Of a stretch of 64,000 nucleotides of DNA, positions 15,962 through 25,416 are shown piece after piece. Both the position numbers and the translations under genes were made by a program. The stretch lies in contig JBMNES010000001.1 of NCBI GenBank assembly GCA_050948905.1, forward strand, positions 2,728,001 through 2,792,000, written 5' to 3'. The stretch comes from DTKD01 sp050948905 (GTDB lineage: Bacteria; Armatimonadota; UBA5829). The notes beneath the pieces were generated by a model. It was not told where the DNA came from, searched no databases, and saw only the letters and a program-made list of their open reading frames with translations. The first letter of the stretch is position 1; every line of letters begins with the position of its first letter.

Positions 15962-16747
15962 ATGCGATTCAAAGATAGAGTGGCTCTGGTCACGGGCGGC
16001 GCGCAGGGGCTTGGAAAAGCGATATGCGAGAGATTTGCCAGCGAGCAGGGAATCGTAATAGTCACGGATATTAACGAGGATGGAGCTAAATCGACTGCAG
16101 AGGCGATTGCCAGTCAATATGATGTGCGCACCCTCGGTGTGGGGCTGGATGTGACCGATGACTTTGAGGTTCACACGGCTTTGGAGAATGTGGAGAACAC
16201 ATTTGGGCGGCTGGATATACTCGTCGCTAATGCAGGGATTCTCAAAGCCGGGGAAATCACTATGTTTCCGGTGAGCGAATGGAGGCAGGTCATAGAAGTA
16301 AACCTGATCGGTTATATGATCTGTGCGAAGCATGCCTGCCAGATTATGCAGAAGCAAAATAGCGGGGTTATAATCCAGATCAACTCTAAATCGGGCAAGA
16401 AGGGCAGTTTCCGCAACTCGGCTTATGCGGCGAGTAAGTTTGGAGGCATTGGCCTTACCCAGAGTCTGGCGTTGGAAATGGCGCAGTATGGGGTGCGTGT
16501 AAATGCGGTGTGTCCGGGTAACCTGTTGGATGGCACGCTGTGGCAGGATAGTCTGTTTGAGCAATATGCAAAGACTCAAGGGCTGACTGTTGAGGAAGTG
16601 CGGAAGAAGTATATGGATCAAGTGCCGTTAGGCCGCGGATGCAGCTACGATGACGTGACTAATGTGGTTGCGTTTTTGGCTTCCGACGAAGCGAGCTATA
16701 TGACAGGCCAGGCGATTAATATCACGGGCGGCCAGGAGATGAGATAG
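15962..16747 (+). CDS. Short-chain dehydrogenase, sorbitol-6-phosphate 2-dehydrogenase-like
   Basis: 261 residues; ATG 15962 is preferred over 15950 because GGAGATAGG directly precedes it. Classical SDR: TGGAQGLGKA nucleotide loop near residues 11-20, NAG near 86, catalytic Ser in INSKSG near 140, YAASK (Tyr and Lys) near 156. It resembles SrlD/SorD, which oxidise glucitol-6-phosphate to fructose-6-phosphate with NAD. Next to the SorE-like reductase this would complete an L-sorbose-type route through glucitol-6-phosphate. Other polyol substrates remain possible. Confidence 0.8.
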   Translation: MRFKDRVALVTGGAQGLGKAICERFASEQGIVIVTDINEDGAKSTAEAIASQYDVRTLGVGLDVTDDFEVHTALENVENTFGRLDILVANAGILKAGEITMFPVSEWRQVIEVNLIGYMICAKHACQIMQKQNSGVIIQINSKSGKKGSFRNSAYAASKFGGIGLTQSLALEMAQYGVRVNAVCPGNLLDGTLWQDSLFEQYAKTQGLTVEEVRKKYMDQVPLGRGCSYDDVTNVVAFLASDEASYMTGQAINITGGQEMR

Positions 16748-16775
16748 CGGACGCCCGCACAAAGGATTGGTGATT

Positions 16776-17831
16776 ATGAAGGTACGCCGTTTCCCGCAGA
16801 ACCCTATCGTAACTCAGCACGACGTCCCACCGACTTTTGAGGGCTGGGAGGTTATGTCTGCATTTAACGCGGGCGTGATCGAATATAACGATGAGATATT
16901 GATGCTGATGCGGGTGGCTGAGCGCCCGATTGCTACTGATCCTGACGTTGTTTTGGTGCCTATTATTGATTTCCCGGACGATCGGCCGGAAGTCAAAATC
17001 ATCGAGTTCGATAAAAATGACCCTCGTTACGATTTTTCGGACCCGAGGGTCATCGGCACGCCGGATGGGATGTATCTGACCTCAATATCTCATCTGCGAC
17101 TGGCTCGCAGCAAAGGCGGGCATATCTTCGAGGTGGAGGCTAAACCGTCTTTGTGGCCGGATCAAAGATATGAGACGTTTGGCCTTGAGGACCCACGGAT
17201 CACTAAGCTGGACGATACCTATTGGGTAGTTTATAAGGGTGTGGCGCCGTTTGCGATTACTCAGTGCCTCGCCAGCACCAAAGATTTCGTAAACTGGACC
17301 AAACACGGCATTATATTCCCACCGGAGAATATGGACGCGATGATATTTCCGGAGAAGGTGCGCGGTAAATATGTCGCGCTCCACCGGCCGCAGCCGAAGA
17401 TGATGGGCTCGCCGAATATGTGGATCGCGTATTCTCCTGACTTGATTCACTGGGGGGAACACGCGCTGCTGCTGGGATGCAGTTCCAGCACTTGGGAAGC
17501 CGGCCGAATCGGCGGCGGCGCGGTGCCTTTTATGACTGATCGAGGTTGGTTGGAGATATACCACGCGGCGACGACAGACGATCGCTATTGCCTGGGTGCG
17601 GTGCTGCTGGATGCCCAGTATCCGGAAAAGGTGCTGGCTAAAAGCGAACAGCCCATACTTGAGCCGGAGATGCCATACGAAACATCGGGCTTCAAAGAAA
17701 ACGTGGTCTTTAGCTGCGGGGCGATCGTAAAAGGTGATACTGTGACCATATACTACGGCGCGTCTGACGAAGTAATGGCGGCGGCGGAGATGAGTGTCAC
17801 CGAGATACTTGAAAGCCTGAAGCCGTTGTGA
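16776..17831 (+). CDS. GH130 family glycoside phosphorylase/hydrolase
   Basis: 351 residues from ATG 16776, 9 bases after AAAGGA. The five-bladed propeller family GH130 is shown by RFPQNPIVT near the start, the hallmark GLEDPRI near residue 140 (the Asp is the proton donor), HRPQP near 205, and GGGAVPF with W..IYHA near 250-270. GH130 enzymes phosphorolyse or hydrolyse beta-mannosides, releasing mannose-1-phosphate or mannose. As last gene of the sugar operon it probably supplies the sugars handled by the upstream enzymes. No signal peptide, so it acts on imported oligosaccharides. Confidence 0.85.
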   Translation: MKVRRFPQNPIVTQHDVPPTFEGWEVMSAFNAGVIEYNDEILMLMRVAERPIATDPDVVLVPIIDFPDDRPEVKIIEFDKNDPRYDFSDPRVIGTPDGMYLTSISHLRLARSKGGHIFEVEAKPSLWPDQRYETFGLEDPRITKLDDTYWVVYKGVAPFAITQCLASTKDFVNWTKHGIIFPPENMDAMIFPEKVRGKYVALHRPQPKMMGSPNMWIAYSPDLIHWGEHALLLGCSSSTWEAGRIGGGAVPFMTDRGWLEIYHAATTDDRYCLGAVLLDAQYPEKVLAKSEQPILEPEMPYETSGFKENVVFSCGAIVKGDTVTIYYGASDEVMAAAEMSVTEILESLKPL

Positions 17832-17898
17832 TAACCTCGAATAGTCGAAAATAAACCACTGAATTGGCCCGGGGTTGCAGATCCTGGGCAGGGTTAAT

Positions 17899-19827
17899 AT
17901 GCCTCTCATCACCGTCTCCGGACTTGGCAAATCATACGGCACGCATGACCTCTTTCATGATGTCTCGTTTGGCGTGGGGGAAACGGAACGAATAGCGCTG
18001 ATCGGCGCGAACGGCTCCGGTAAGACCACGCTGCTTCGGATCATCTCCGGAGAGGAAGAAGCCGACAGCGGCAGTGTTCATATTGAGCAGGGATGCACAT
18101 TGGGATATCTGCCGCAGGAGGTGGATTTGCCTGAAATAGCCGAATTGCACCTGGCTGTTATGGGCGTGACTCCCGAACTTTTGGCCTGCGCAAGTGAATT
18201 GAGGGTGCTGGAAAAGCAGATGGCTACGGCGACGGCGGAACAGGCTCATGGGATCGGAGCGCGCCTTGCAGAAGTGAGCCATAAATTCGATGGGCTGCAC
18301 GGTTTCGACTATTCCGCGCAGGCGAAAGGGATTTTACTTGGGCTGGGATTTGAGGAATCCGATTTGGACAAACCTGTGCGCACCCTCTCCGGCGGACAGA
18401 AGACCCGTGCGGCATTGGCAAGGCTACTGCTGTTGTCCCCTGATCTGCTGCTGCTGGACGAACCTACTAATCACCTCGATATTCGAGCTTGCGATTGGCT
18501 GAGCGAGTTTCTCAATAATCGTTATAATGGCGCCGCGCTGATCGTAAGTCACGATAGATATTTTTTAGACAGCGTTGTCAGCAGGGTCGCGGAGATAGAG
18601 AACGCGACTTTGTCTTCTTATCCGGGCAATTACTCCAATTTCGCGAAGATAAAGGCCCAGAAAATCGAAGAGCAACGCAAAGCCTATAAAGAGCAGCAAA
18701 AAGAGATTAAACGTATCGAAGAGGCTATTCAGACACTGTTTTCGCACCGAAAATTTTCCCGGCGCGACAGCAAAGTGCGGCAACTGGAGAGGATAAAGCG
18801 CGTCGGAGATGTCAGCTCTCAACGCACGATTTCGGCCCAATTTACTCAGGCGATTCGAAGCGGCCGAGAGGTGGTGCGCCTTAATAAACTATCCAAAGCG
18901 TATTCGGAAAAAAGACTCTTTGATGAGCTTAGTCTGACCGTGGAACGAGGGCAGAAGGTCGGGATTGTCGGACCGAATGGTAGTGGGAAGAGTACGCTGC
19001 TCAAGATCGCGGCTGGGCTGATTGGGGCGGATTCTGGAGAAGTCGTATATGGACATAATGTGGAGCCTGTTTACTTCGCGCAGGAGTTCGACCACATGGT
19101 CAAAAGCCGCACGGTGCTTGGTGAACTGCTAGCGGACGCCGATCTGACCTCGCGCGACGCTCGTAATCTTCTGGCGCAGTTTCTGTTTATGGGGGACGAT
19201 GCGTTCAAGCTAGTAGAGGTGCTGTCAGGAGGCGAGCAATGCAGACTTGCGCTTGCGAAGGTCCTCGCGCAGTCGCCGAATTTGCTGTTGCTTGATGAGC
19301 CGACAAACCATCTTGATATCAGATCGCGGGAGGCGCTGGAGGAGGCGTTGCGGGCGTATAGCGGCACTATATTAATGGCTTCGCACGACAGGTATCTGCT
19401 GGACAGCGTAGCTGATGTGATACTTGAGATCGCAGACGGCGGCTGGGGTGTCTACCTCGGTAACTACACGTCCTATAAAGAGAAGACATCGGCGCAGCAG
19501 ACTATTGAAGAAGTCGTCGTGCGACCGACTGTGGCCAAAGCCCCGCCGAGACCGCAATCTCAGCTTAGGGAGATGGAGAAGCAACTTCGCACTCTGGCAA
19601 AGACGAGAGATAACCTTGAAACCGATATAGAGAAACTCGAGAAGGAAGTGGCGGAATTGACGGCTGCGCTTGGTGATCCGGATACCTATCGAGACGGCGC
19701 GGCGCGTGATCTGACTATGGATTATGATCAAGCGTCGAGTAGACTCCATCTATTGTATACCGAATGGGAGGCGATCTGCGAGGATATTTCAAACACACAG
19801 AAAACTCTCGAGGAGATCACGAAATAA
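17899..19827 (+). CDS. ABC-F family ATPase (Uup-like)
   Basis: 642 residues, start ATG 17899 with AGGG five bases before. Two ABC cassettes and no membrane segments: Walker A GANGSGKT (about 36-43) and GPNGSGKS (about 358), signatures LSGGQ (about 163) and LSGGE (about 442), and DEPTNHLD in both halves. Between them is the charged linker typical of ABC-F proteins (about 245-310), and a coiled coil ends the protein (about 555-640), as in Uup. ABC-F proteins act on the ribosome in translation or antibiotic protection; Uup also affects DNA recombination and ribosome assembly. It follows the sugar operon by 67 bases but is functionally unrelated. Confidence 0.9.
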   Translation: MPLITVSGLGKSYGTHDLFHDVSFGVGETERIALIGANGSGKTTLLRIISGEEEADSGSVHIEQGCTLGYLPQEVDLPEIAELHLAVMGVTPELLACASELRVLEKQMATATAEQAHGIGARLAEVSHKFDGLHGFDYSAQAKGILLGLGFEESDLDKPVRTLSGGQKTRAALARLLLLSPDLLLLDEPTNHLDIRACDWLSEFLNNRYNGAALIVSHDRYFLDSVVSRVAEIENATLSSYPGNYSNFAKIKAQKIEEQRKAYKEQQKEIKRIEEAIQTLFSHRKFSRRDSKVRQLERIKRVGDVSSQRTISAQFTQAIRSGREVVRLNKLSKAYSEKRLFDELSLTVERGQKVGIVGPNGSGKSTLLKIAAGLIGADSGEVVYGHNVEPVYFAQEFDHMVKSRTVLGELLADADLTSRDARNLLAQFLFMGDDAFKLVEVLSGGEQCRLALAKVLAQSPNLLLLDEPTNHLDIRSREALEEALRAYSGTILMASHDRYLLDSVADVILEIADGGWGVYLGNYTSYKEKTSAQQTIEEVVVRPTVAKAPPRPQSQLREMEKQLRTLAKTRDNLETDIEKLEKEVAELTAALGDPDTYRDGAARDLTMDYDQASSRLHLLYTEWEAICEDISNTQKTLEEITK

Positions 19828-19839
19828 GAGGAGTCGCTT

Positions 19840-20682
19840 TTAGTTCTCGTCTTTTAGCGAGAGCATTGTGGCGTAGACGAAACGCCTGGGCAGCTTGAAC
19901 TCCACCGTCCCCTGCCGCACCGCATCGCGCTCCGATAGACCAGATTCCAACAGTTCACGTAATCGCTGTTTTAGTCGCGGTTGGAGATCATCTTTGCTGG
20001 AGGATGGTTGAAGAGTGCAGCCCTCAATCACCAACGCTATCTCCCCGCGAACCCTGCTCTGGAAGTGTTCAATAGCCTGAGTGACAGTGCCCCGGAAGAC
20101 TTCCTCAAACATCTTGGTCGCCTCGCGGACAACGGCGACCCGGCGGTCACCTAGTATCTCATAAATCACACGCAGCGTGGCGGCTAATCGCAACGGGGAT
20201 TCGTATAGAATGATGGTGCGAGCCTCCTCAGCGATGCTCTTGAAATATGCCTTTCTCTCGCTGGTCTTTCGAGGAGGGAAGCCGTCGAAGATGAAGTGAG
20301 ACGTGGACAGACCGGAGACCACGATGGCGGGAATCAGCGCAGCCGGGCCAGGCAGGTTCTCGATTTGTATATTTTCCGCGATGCACAACGCTATAAGCTC
20401 GTGCCCTGGATCAGATATCCCCGGCGTGCCAGCATCCGAAACCAGAGCGACCTTTGACCCTCCTTTGAGGATGTCCAATATCTCCCCTGCCCTGCGGCCG
20501 CCGCTGTGCTGATGGTATGGGATCATTTGTGTGTGGATATCGTAGTGGCTGAGCAGCTTGCGTGTAACCCGGGTGTCCTCCGCCGCTATTAAGTCGACCT
20601 CCTTCAGGACACGCAAAGCCCGGAGGGTTATATCCTCCAGGTTTCCTATCGGGGTTGCGACAATAAACAGGGTTCCGGCCAT
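19840..20682 (-). CDS. rsmI: 16S rRNA (cytidine(1402)-2'-O)-methyltransferase
   Basis: 280 residues. It methylates the ribose of C1402 in the ribosomal decoding centre with S-adenosylmethionine. Motifs of the tetrapyrrole-methylase fold are visible: VATPIGNLEDIT at the N terminus, AAEDTR near 35, SDAGTPGISDPG near 83, and YESPLRL near 160. Length is normal. It converges on the ABC-F gene with only 12 bases between stops. It follows the peptidyl-prolyl isomerase gene on the same strand, separated by a strong hairpin. Confidence 0.95.
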   Translation of the reverse strand: MAGTLFIVATPIGNLEDITLRALRVLKEVDLIAAEDTRVTRKLLSHYDIHTQMIPYHQHSGGRRAGEILDILKGGSKVALVSDAGTPGISDPGHELIALCIAENIQIENLPGPAALIPAIVVSGLSTSHFIFDGFPPRKTSERKAYFKSIAEEARTIILYESPLRLAATLRVIYEILGDRRVAVVREATKMFEEVFRGTVTQAIEHFQSRVRGEIALVIEGCTLQPSSSKDDLQPRLKQRLRELLESGLSERDAVRQGTVEFKLPRRFVYATMLSLKDEN

Positions 20683-20693
20683 CTAATTACATT

Positions 20694-20719
20694 CGGAGGG
20701 GCTTAAATAAGCCCCTCCG
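20694..20719 (-). terminator. Terminator-like hairpin between the isomerase gene and rsmI
   Basis: A perfect 12-bp stem (20694-20705 with 20708-20719) with a 2-base loop, 48 bases after the stop of the upstream minus-strand gene. The T tract after it is poor, so it may only stabilise mRNA ends. Confidence 0.6.
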
Positions 20720-20766
20720 CAAAATCCTCCTATAAAGGATAGTCTTCAGTTAATCTGAGGTATCAG

Positions 20767-22332
20767 TTATTCGCCGCCTTGCGGAGCTGGCTGTGCAGGG
20801 GCCTGCTTCTCAGAGCCTCGTTGCTGGGCCTCGTATATCCTCTTCTTTTCTTCGTAGTCTTTGATCCACTTCTGCTGTTCATCCGCAAGATCGTCCTTGC
20901 CGATCTCTTTATACTTGGCCATTATCTGCTGATGAGCGGATACATCGAAACCGGCCTCCTCGGCGCCTTTGTTATACTGCTTAAGAGCTTCGTCCTTTTT
21001 GTCGGCCTTATATAGCAAATCGCCGAGCATAATTCTCAGGTCTGTTCCAACTGCCTTGGAGTCCTTTCCCTCAAGGAACTGATAAAGAAGTTGAGTAGCC
21101 TGCTTGGTATCCTGCTGCTGTACCAGCACAGCCGCCAGCATAGCAGTAGCAAACGAGTTGTTCGGCTCCAGTCCGATGGCTTTTTCAAACGAATTGCGCG
21201 CAAGTGCGATCTGTTTCTTTGCAGCAGCCTCATTTTCAGCCTGCTGGGCTAGTCCCAGATGCCAGTAGCCGCTAAGCTCCGGGTCTGTGACCACAACTTT
21301 CAGATTGTCTCGAACCTGCTGGTTATATTTCCAATAGATCTGCATCTGGCGCATGTTTTTTATCATCTCGCGCCGCTGATCCTCTGCCTTTTTGGTCAAC
21401 TTGGAAGGATACTCCGAGCCGGTGGATTCAACTTTGACGATATAAGTGCCCTGGTTATTGCCGATTGGCCCGCTCACCTGCCCCGGTTTCATCGTGCTGA
21501 TCTTATCCCACACATCCGGTGTGACCATTCCGTAGCGAACCGCCCTGATTGTTCCCTGATCCGGGTCAAGGGAGTATTTCTTAGCCAGAGCCGCAAAGTC
21601 GCCGGTTTTTGCCTCGGAGGCGACCTTTTTGACCTGCGTTTCGAACTGCTCGGCAGGCGTCGAGCCCTGCATCATAACGATCTGGCGTATTTGGTAGGTA
21701 TTATAGCTGTCTTTGATGTCGTCTTTTGTGATCTTGCCAATCTTTTGTTCAATGGCTTTCTGGATGCCTTCTTGAGCGAGCTGGCTTGAGATTTGGCCGT
21801 CAGTAATAAGTGCGTTTGCCTGCCGCTCAAGCAACGTGATGCTCATACCACCTTTTGCCAACTCGGATTTGTATGTGCGGTCTTTTCTCGGGTCGACTTT
21901 GTCCGCCTCCGTGCTGAGTTTGCCCAGCACCCTGCTGCGGTTCTGCCTGAGATACTCAGTTACGAGTTCGTCTCGCTTATTGTTAATATCCTTTTTAGTA
22001 ATAGTGACGCCCATTGCATCGGCGGTCGCGAGAGTCACCCTGCTTTCGATCAGGCTTTGGAACAAAGAGGCTCTCTGCTGCGCGATTTGCATAGTCGATC
22101 GCATTTCGCGCAGGCCTTCGCTCATCTGTTGCCACTGCGATTCCATTTCGGCCTTAGTAATAGGCATGCCATTAACAGTGGCGACCACCTGTTCTGCGCC
22201 TTTTCGTTCCGGGCCACCGCCCGGCGCTCCGGCAAAAGTAAAGATAGCGCCAACAACGAATATAAAGGCAACGCCAAGAAGTATGTACTTAAAATGGGTG
22301 CCGAAATTCGTCCTCAGTTTATATATGCTCAT
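20767..22332 (-). CDS. Membrane-anchored peptidyl-prolyl isomerase (PpiD/SurA/PrsA-like) with TPR repeats
   Basis: 521 residues. One N-terminal membrane helix (about 15-33) anchors the protein facing the periplasm. A SurA-type chaperone segment follows (about 45-190, starting VVATVNGMPITKAE). A parvulin domain occupies about 208-300 (QIVMMQG, FAALAKKYSLDPD, GPIGNNQGTYIVKV). TPR-like helices then run from about 350 to 480, and the tail is Gln/Pro rich. The family folds outer-membrane or secreted proteins. The TPR extension is unusual for PpiD and may bind a partner. Confidence 0.85.
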   Translation of the reverse strand: MSIYKLRTNFGTHFKYILLGVAFIFVVGAIFTFAGAPGGGPERKGAEQVVATVNGMPITKAEMESQWQQMSEGLREMRSTMQIAQQRASLFQSLIESRVTLATADAMGVTITKKDINNKRDELVTEYLRQNRSRVLGKLSTEADKVDPRKDRTYKSELAKGGMSITLLERQANALITDGQISSQLAQEGIQKAIEQKIGKITKDDIKDSYNTYQIRQIVMMQGSTPAEQFETQVKKVASEAKTGDFAALAKKYSLDPDQGTIRAVRYGMVTPDVWDKISTMKPGQVSGPIGNNQGTYIVKVESTGSEYPSKLTKKAEDQRREMIKNMRQMQIYWKYNQQVRDNLKVVVTDPELSGYWHLGLAQQAENEAAAKKQIALARNSFEKAIGLEPNNSFATAMLAAVLVQQQDTKQATQLLYQFLEGKDSKAVGTDLRIMLGDLLYKADKKDEALKQYNKGAEEAGFDVSAHQQIMAKYKEIGKDDLADEQQKWIKDYEEKKRIYEAQQRGSEKQAPAQPAPQGGE

Positions 22333-22348
22333 CCAGTAGATCCTCCGA

Positions 22349-23197
22349 TCAACACTCAGACAAAAGCTTTTTTAGACCCTGCAGGGATAGTCTGGTACCC
22401 TGCTCGGCCGTGCCTCCGAACGGTTTGTAGTGGGTTTCTATAGATAGATAGCCATCGTAGCCATCAGCTTTAAGCGCAGCAAGATGACCCACAAAATCCA
22501 CCTCGCCTTCGCCACATACCACAAAGCGATACTTCCCGCTGGCGAGAAGCTCTGCGTCTTTTACGTGAACATGTTCCACGAAGTTCCGAATAGCGTTATA
22601 GCCCTCCGGATACGGCTGTTCCCCCGCCGCGAACCCGTTGCCCGGATCCCAACACGCTCGAAGCGCCGGTGAATTGATGCGTGACAGGAAGCGCGCCGTC
22701 TCTGCACCGGTGCCGAGATAACAATCGTGCTCATTCTCCATAAGCAGCATAAGGTCGTTATCCTCAGCGTATTTTATAGCATCAGACATTCCGTCTTCTA
22801 TTGCTTCCTCTATCTTCGGAGTAAGTTCGCCCCTTCTCCAGTATGCAAACGTCCGAATATTTCGGGTTCCGAATTGCTTTGCGCGCTTGTGCAGCAGTTT
22901 GAGAAGATCCATCTGCTGCTCGGCTGTTCTCTCACCCGCCTGATGGGTATTTCCGACCTGGCCGGTCGCAGTGCTGTCCAGTTCGCACTTGAACAACGGA
23001 GAAGCTAAACAGCAGACCTGCATTCCCGCTTTATCCAACAAACCAAGGGCTTTATCGACCTGTTCGTCGGTGAGTTCGCCGATATTAGTCCCCCATAAAC
23101 TTCTGATCTCCGCGCCGCTGCAATCGTATTCCTTCATTACGTTCAGCGCATGGCCAAGATCCATTGAAATTTCGTCAGTGATGACAGAAAGTCGCAT
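22349..23197 (-). CDS. Sugar phosphate isomerase/epimerase (TIM barrel)
   Basis: 282 residues from ATG 23197, after a G-rich stretch. The frame stays open up to 23758, but that extension lies antisense to the next gene and is rejected. It belongs to the xylose-isomerase-like TIM barrel (AP endonuclease 2) superfamily: MENEHDC near 150, WDPGNGF near 180, VKDA near 210 and SIETH near 250 supply the usual Glu/His/Asp metal ligands. The substrate is unknown. It lies 16 bases upstream of the isomerase-chaperone gene and is divergent from another TIM-barrel isomerase. Confidence 0.8.
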   Translation of the reverse strand: MRLSVITDEISMDLGHALNVMKEYDCSGAEIRSLWGTNIGELTDEQVDKALGLLDKAGMQVCCLASPLFKCELDSTATGQVGNTHQAGERTAEQQMDLLKLLHKRAKQFGTRNIRTFAYWRRGELTPKIEEAIEDGMSDAIKYAEDNDLMLLMENEHDCYLGTGAETARFLSRINSPALRACWDPGNGFAAGEQPYPEGYNAIRNFVEHVHVKDAELLASGKYRFVVCGEGEVDFVGHLAALKADGYDGYLSIETHYKPFGGTAEQGTRLSLQGLKKLLSEC

Positions 23198-23353
23198 ATC
23201 CAACCCCCATTGGCAAGTGAAGAGAATGCCGCCTGACATTCTCCCCTGCACACAATAAATGTTACTAGACACACCAACCCATGTCAAGGAAACGAGGGGG
23301 TTTACGGCTAAGTAATACTTATCAACGACTGTAACAGAAAACAGGGAGCTATT

Positions 23354-24250
23354 ATGAAGCAAAGACCACTTCGACTGGGATCGTCTACCTCCAGTTTGAT
23401 TCGATCTATGCCCGGTGATTTCAGCGCCATAGTGCAGAAATCCAGCAGCTACACACCCGAAGACCACAAACGACTCTGCGCGATCGCTAGCGAATGCGGA
23501 GAGAAACTGGCCAAATCCGATATTAAAAGCATTGAATATTTCGTAAATGTCCAGATGCTGGAAGCCGGCCTTAATAACCCAATGGTTGAGATGTTCAAGT
23601 CTATGGGCAGGAACGTCGAAATGTGGTCGGTGCACGCGCCGTTTTCCGGCGTTGATCTGGCTTCTCCTGACAAGGAACTGCGAGCCAAATCGGTTGGTTG
23701 GGTATCTGGCGCTGGAAAGATCGCCCACGACCTCGGGGCGAAAGTGCTTGTAGTACACGCAGCACTGGAAATCAAAGTGAACATATCCAGAGAGGATAGG
23801 GTGCTGCTGGCTGCAGACAGCCTCAGGCAGGTAGCCGACGTCTGCAAGCCTCTCGGTGTCACCGTGGCTGTTGAAGCGCTGCCACGCACTTGCATCGGCA
23901 ACTGCGCCCCAGAGCTTCTATTCATTCTCGATAAAATAAACAGGCCAAACACGGGGATTTGTTTGGACGTCAATCACCTTATACCCGCCAGCGCGCTATC
24001 TGCGATCGTACGCATCCTTGGGGAGCGCATCATCACCCTGCATATTTCCGATCACGATGACGTCGACGAGCGTCACTGGCTGCCCAAGAAGGGCGTCATC
24101 AATTGGCCAGGCTTAGTGCAGGCACTGCGTGAGATCAAATACAAAGGGCCGTTTATGTACGAAGTAGGCTTGTCAAAACCGACGTTTGACGAGGCTATCG
24201 AAACCCTGCAGGACAATTACAACGACGTAATGAAAGACGCCGCCGTGTAA
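23354..24250 (+). CDS. Sugar phosphate isomerase/epimerase (TIM barrel), second copy
   Basis: 298 residues, ATG preceded by CAGGGAG. Same superfamily as the divergent neighbour but clearly a different subfamily: WSVHAPFSGVDLA near 92, VVHAALE near 130, VEALPRTC near 175, CLDVNHL near 205, HISDHDD near 230 and YEVG near 275. Metal ligands Glu, Asp, His and Glu are all in place. The substrate is unknown. The two genes share a 156-base divergent promoter region. Confidence 0.8.
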   Translation: MKQRPLRLGSSTSSLIRSMPGDFSAIVQKSSSYTPEDHKRLCAIASECGEKLAKSDIKSIEYFVNVQMLEAGLNNPMVEMFKSMGRNVEMWSVHAPFSGVDLASPDKELRAKSVGWVSGAGKIAHDLGAKVLVVHAALEIKVNISREDRVLLAADSLRQVADVCKPLGVTVAVEALPRTCIGNCAPELLFILDKINRPNTGICLDVNHLIPASALSAIVRILGERIITLHISDHDDVDERHWLPKKGVINWPGLVQALREIKYKGPFMYEVGLSKPTFDEAIETLQDNYNDVMKDAAV

Positions 24251-24281
24251 TCAATACAACGGCAGCGTTACCCTTTGTGAG

Positions 24282-24307
24282 AGGGCCGGGCATCGCAGTC
24301 CGGCCCT
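24282..24307. terminator. Bidirectional terminator between the isomerase gene and pilT
   Basis: An 8-bp GC-only core stem (24282-24289 with 24300-24307) and a 10-base loop, between convergent stops at 24250 and 24313. Confidence 0.7.
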
Positions 24308-24312
24308 GTTAA

Positions 24313-25383
24313 TCAGGAGCGCCTCATCATCTGTCGCAACTCTGTGACGTTACCCGCGTTTGCAATGGCTTCTGTCTCGTTGATAATGCCGGCTTTGAAG
24401 TATCGATCCAGGCTTTGGTTCATCGTCTGCATTCCCCAGAAGTCGCCTTCGCCGATGGCCTGGTATATCTGGCCAGATCGGCCCTCTTCAATCAGCTTGC
24501 TAACGGTGGGGTTTGCAACCATGACCTCCAGAGCCGCGATTCGAGAGTCTTTGTCCGAGCGCGGGATCAGTTTCTGGGAGACGATTCCCTTCAACGATAC
24601 AGATAATCTCATACAGACCATAGGCTTGTCGTGAGGGGGGAACATATTCATAATACGATCCATCGTCTCCGCCGCGCTGCACGTGTGGACAGTAGAGAAA
24701 ACAAGGTGGCCTGTTTCCGCAGCCGCCAGAGCGACGTTCATAGTCTCGACGTCTCTCATTTCACCGATTAGAATCACGTCCGGACTTTGGCGAACTACTG
24801 CTTTTAGCGCGTCGGTAAAGGAATCTGTGTCAATTCCGATCTCCCGCTGGTTTACAATGGCTTTTTTGTCCGGGTGCACAAACTCAATCGGGTCCTCAAT
24901 GGTAACGATGTTGCAGCGGCGATTTCGGTTGATAAGGTCAATTACCGCAGCCAGGGTGGTCGATTTGCCGCATCCCGTAGGCCCCGTGACCAGAACCAAC
25001 CCCTGCCTCAATTCGGCGAACTTCGCTACTGCCTCCGGCAGTCCGAGTTGCTCGATGGAGTATATCTCAAGGGGAATAACTCTCAGCACCAGCCCCATCG
25101 AGCCTCGCTGCATATAGACATTGGCGCGAAATCGTGCGACTCCTTCAACCGTGAACGCAAGGTCGAGTTCGTGTCGGCGCTCAAAACGGCCTATCTGGTC
25201 GTGATTCATTATGCCGTATGCTAACTGTTCAACATCCTCCGCGCTGAGCTCCGTATATCCATTTCCTAACGGCCTGATCTTACCATTGAGCCTCATCATC
25301 GGCTCATTGCCTGCCTTAATGAATATGTCCGAAGCCCTAACCTCTGCGGCCTGCGCAGCCATTTTTCTGATATCGAGAGCCAT
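24313..25383 (-). CDS. pilT: Type IV pilus retraction ATPase
   Basis: 356 residues. Cytoplasmic hexameric ATPase that depolymerises type IV pili for twitching motility. It starts with the PilT N-terminal domain (ASDIFIKAGNEP). Walker A is GPTGCGKST near 135. The Asp box is TIEDPIEFVHP near 160, Walker B is DVILIGEMRD near 200 and the His box is FSTVHT near 230. The C-terminal AIRNLIRE-type motif is not visible, so PilU-like is possible. AAAGG lies seven bases before the ATG. It follows the membrane-protein gene by 33 bases. No pilB or pilC is here. Confidence 0.9.
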   Translation of the reverse strand: MALDIRKMAAQAAEVRASDIFIKAGNEPMMRLNGKIRPLGNGYTELSAEDVEQLAYGIMNHDQIGRFERRHELDLAFTVEGVARFRANVYMQRGSMGLVLRVIPLEIYSIEQLGLPEAVAKFAELRQGLVLVTGPTGCGKSTTLAAVIDLINRNRRCNIVTIEDPIEFVHPDKKAIVNQREIGIDTDSFTDALKAVVRQSPDVILIGEMRDVETMNVALAAAETGHLVFSTVHTCSAAETMDRIMNMFPPHDKPMVCMRLSVSLKGIVSQKLIPRSDKDSRIAALEVMVANPTVSKLIEEGRSGQIYQAIGEGDFWGMQTMNQSLDRYFKAGIINETEAIANAGNVTELRQMMRRS

Positions 25384-25416
25384 CTATAAGCCTTTCTGAT
25401 CCGAACAGGCGCCGGC

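Noticed and set aside
23198..23758. 187-codon N-terminal extension of the minus-strand isomerase gene
   Set aside because: It is antisense to the well-supported isomerase gene at 23354-24250, and the family's N terminus begins exactly at ATG 23197.
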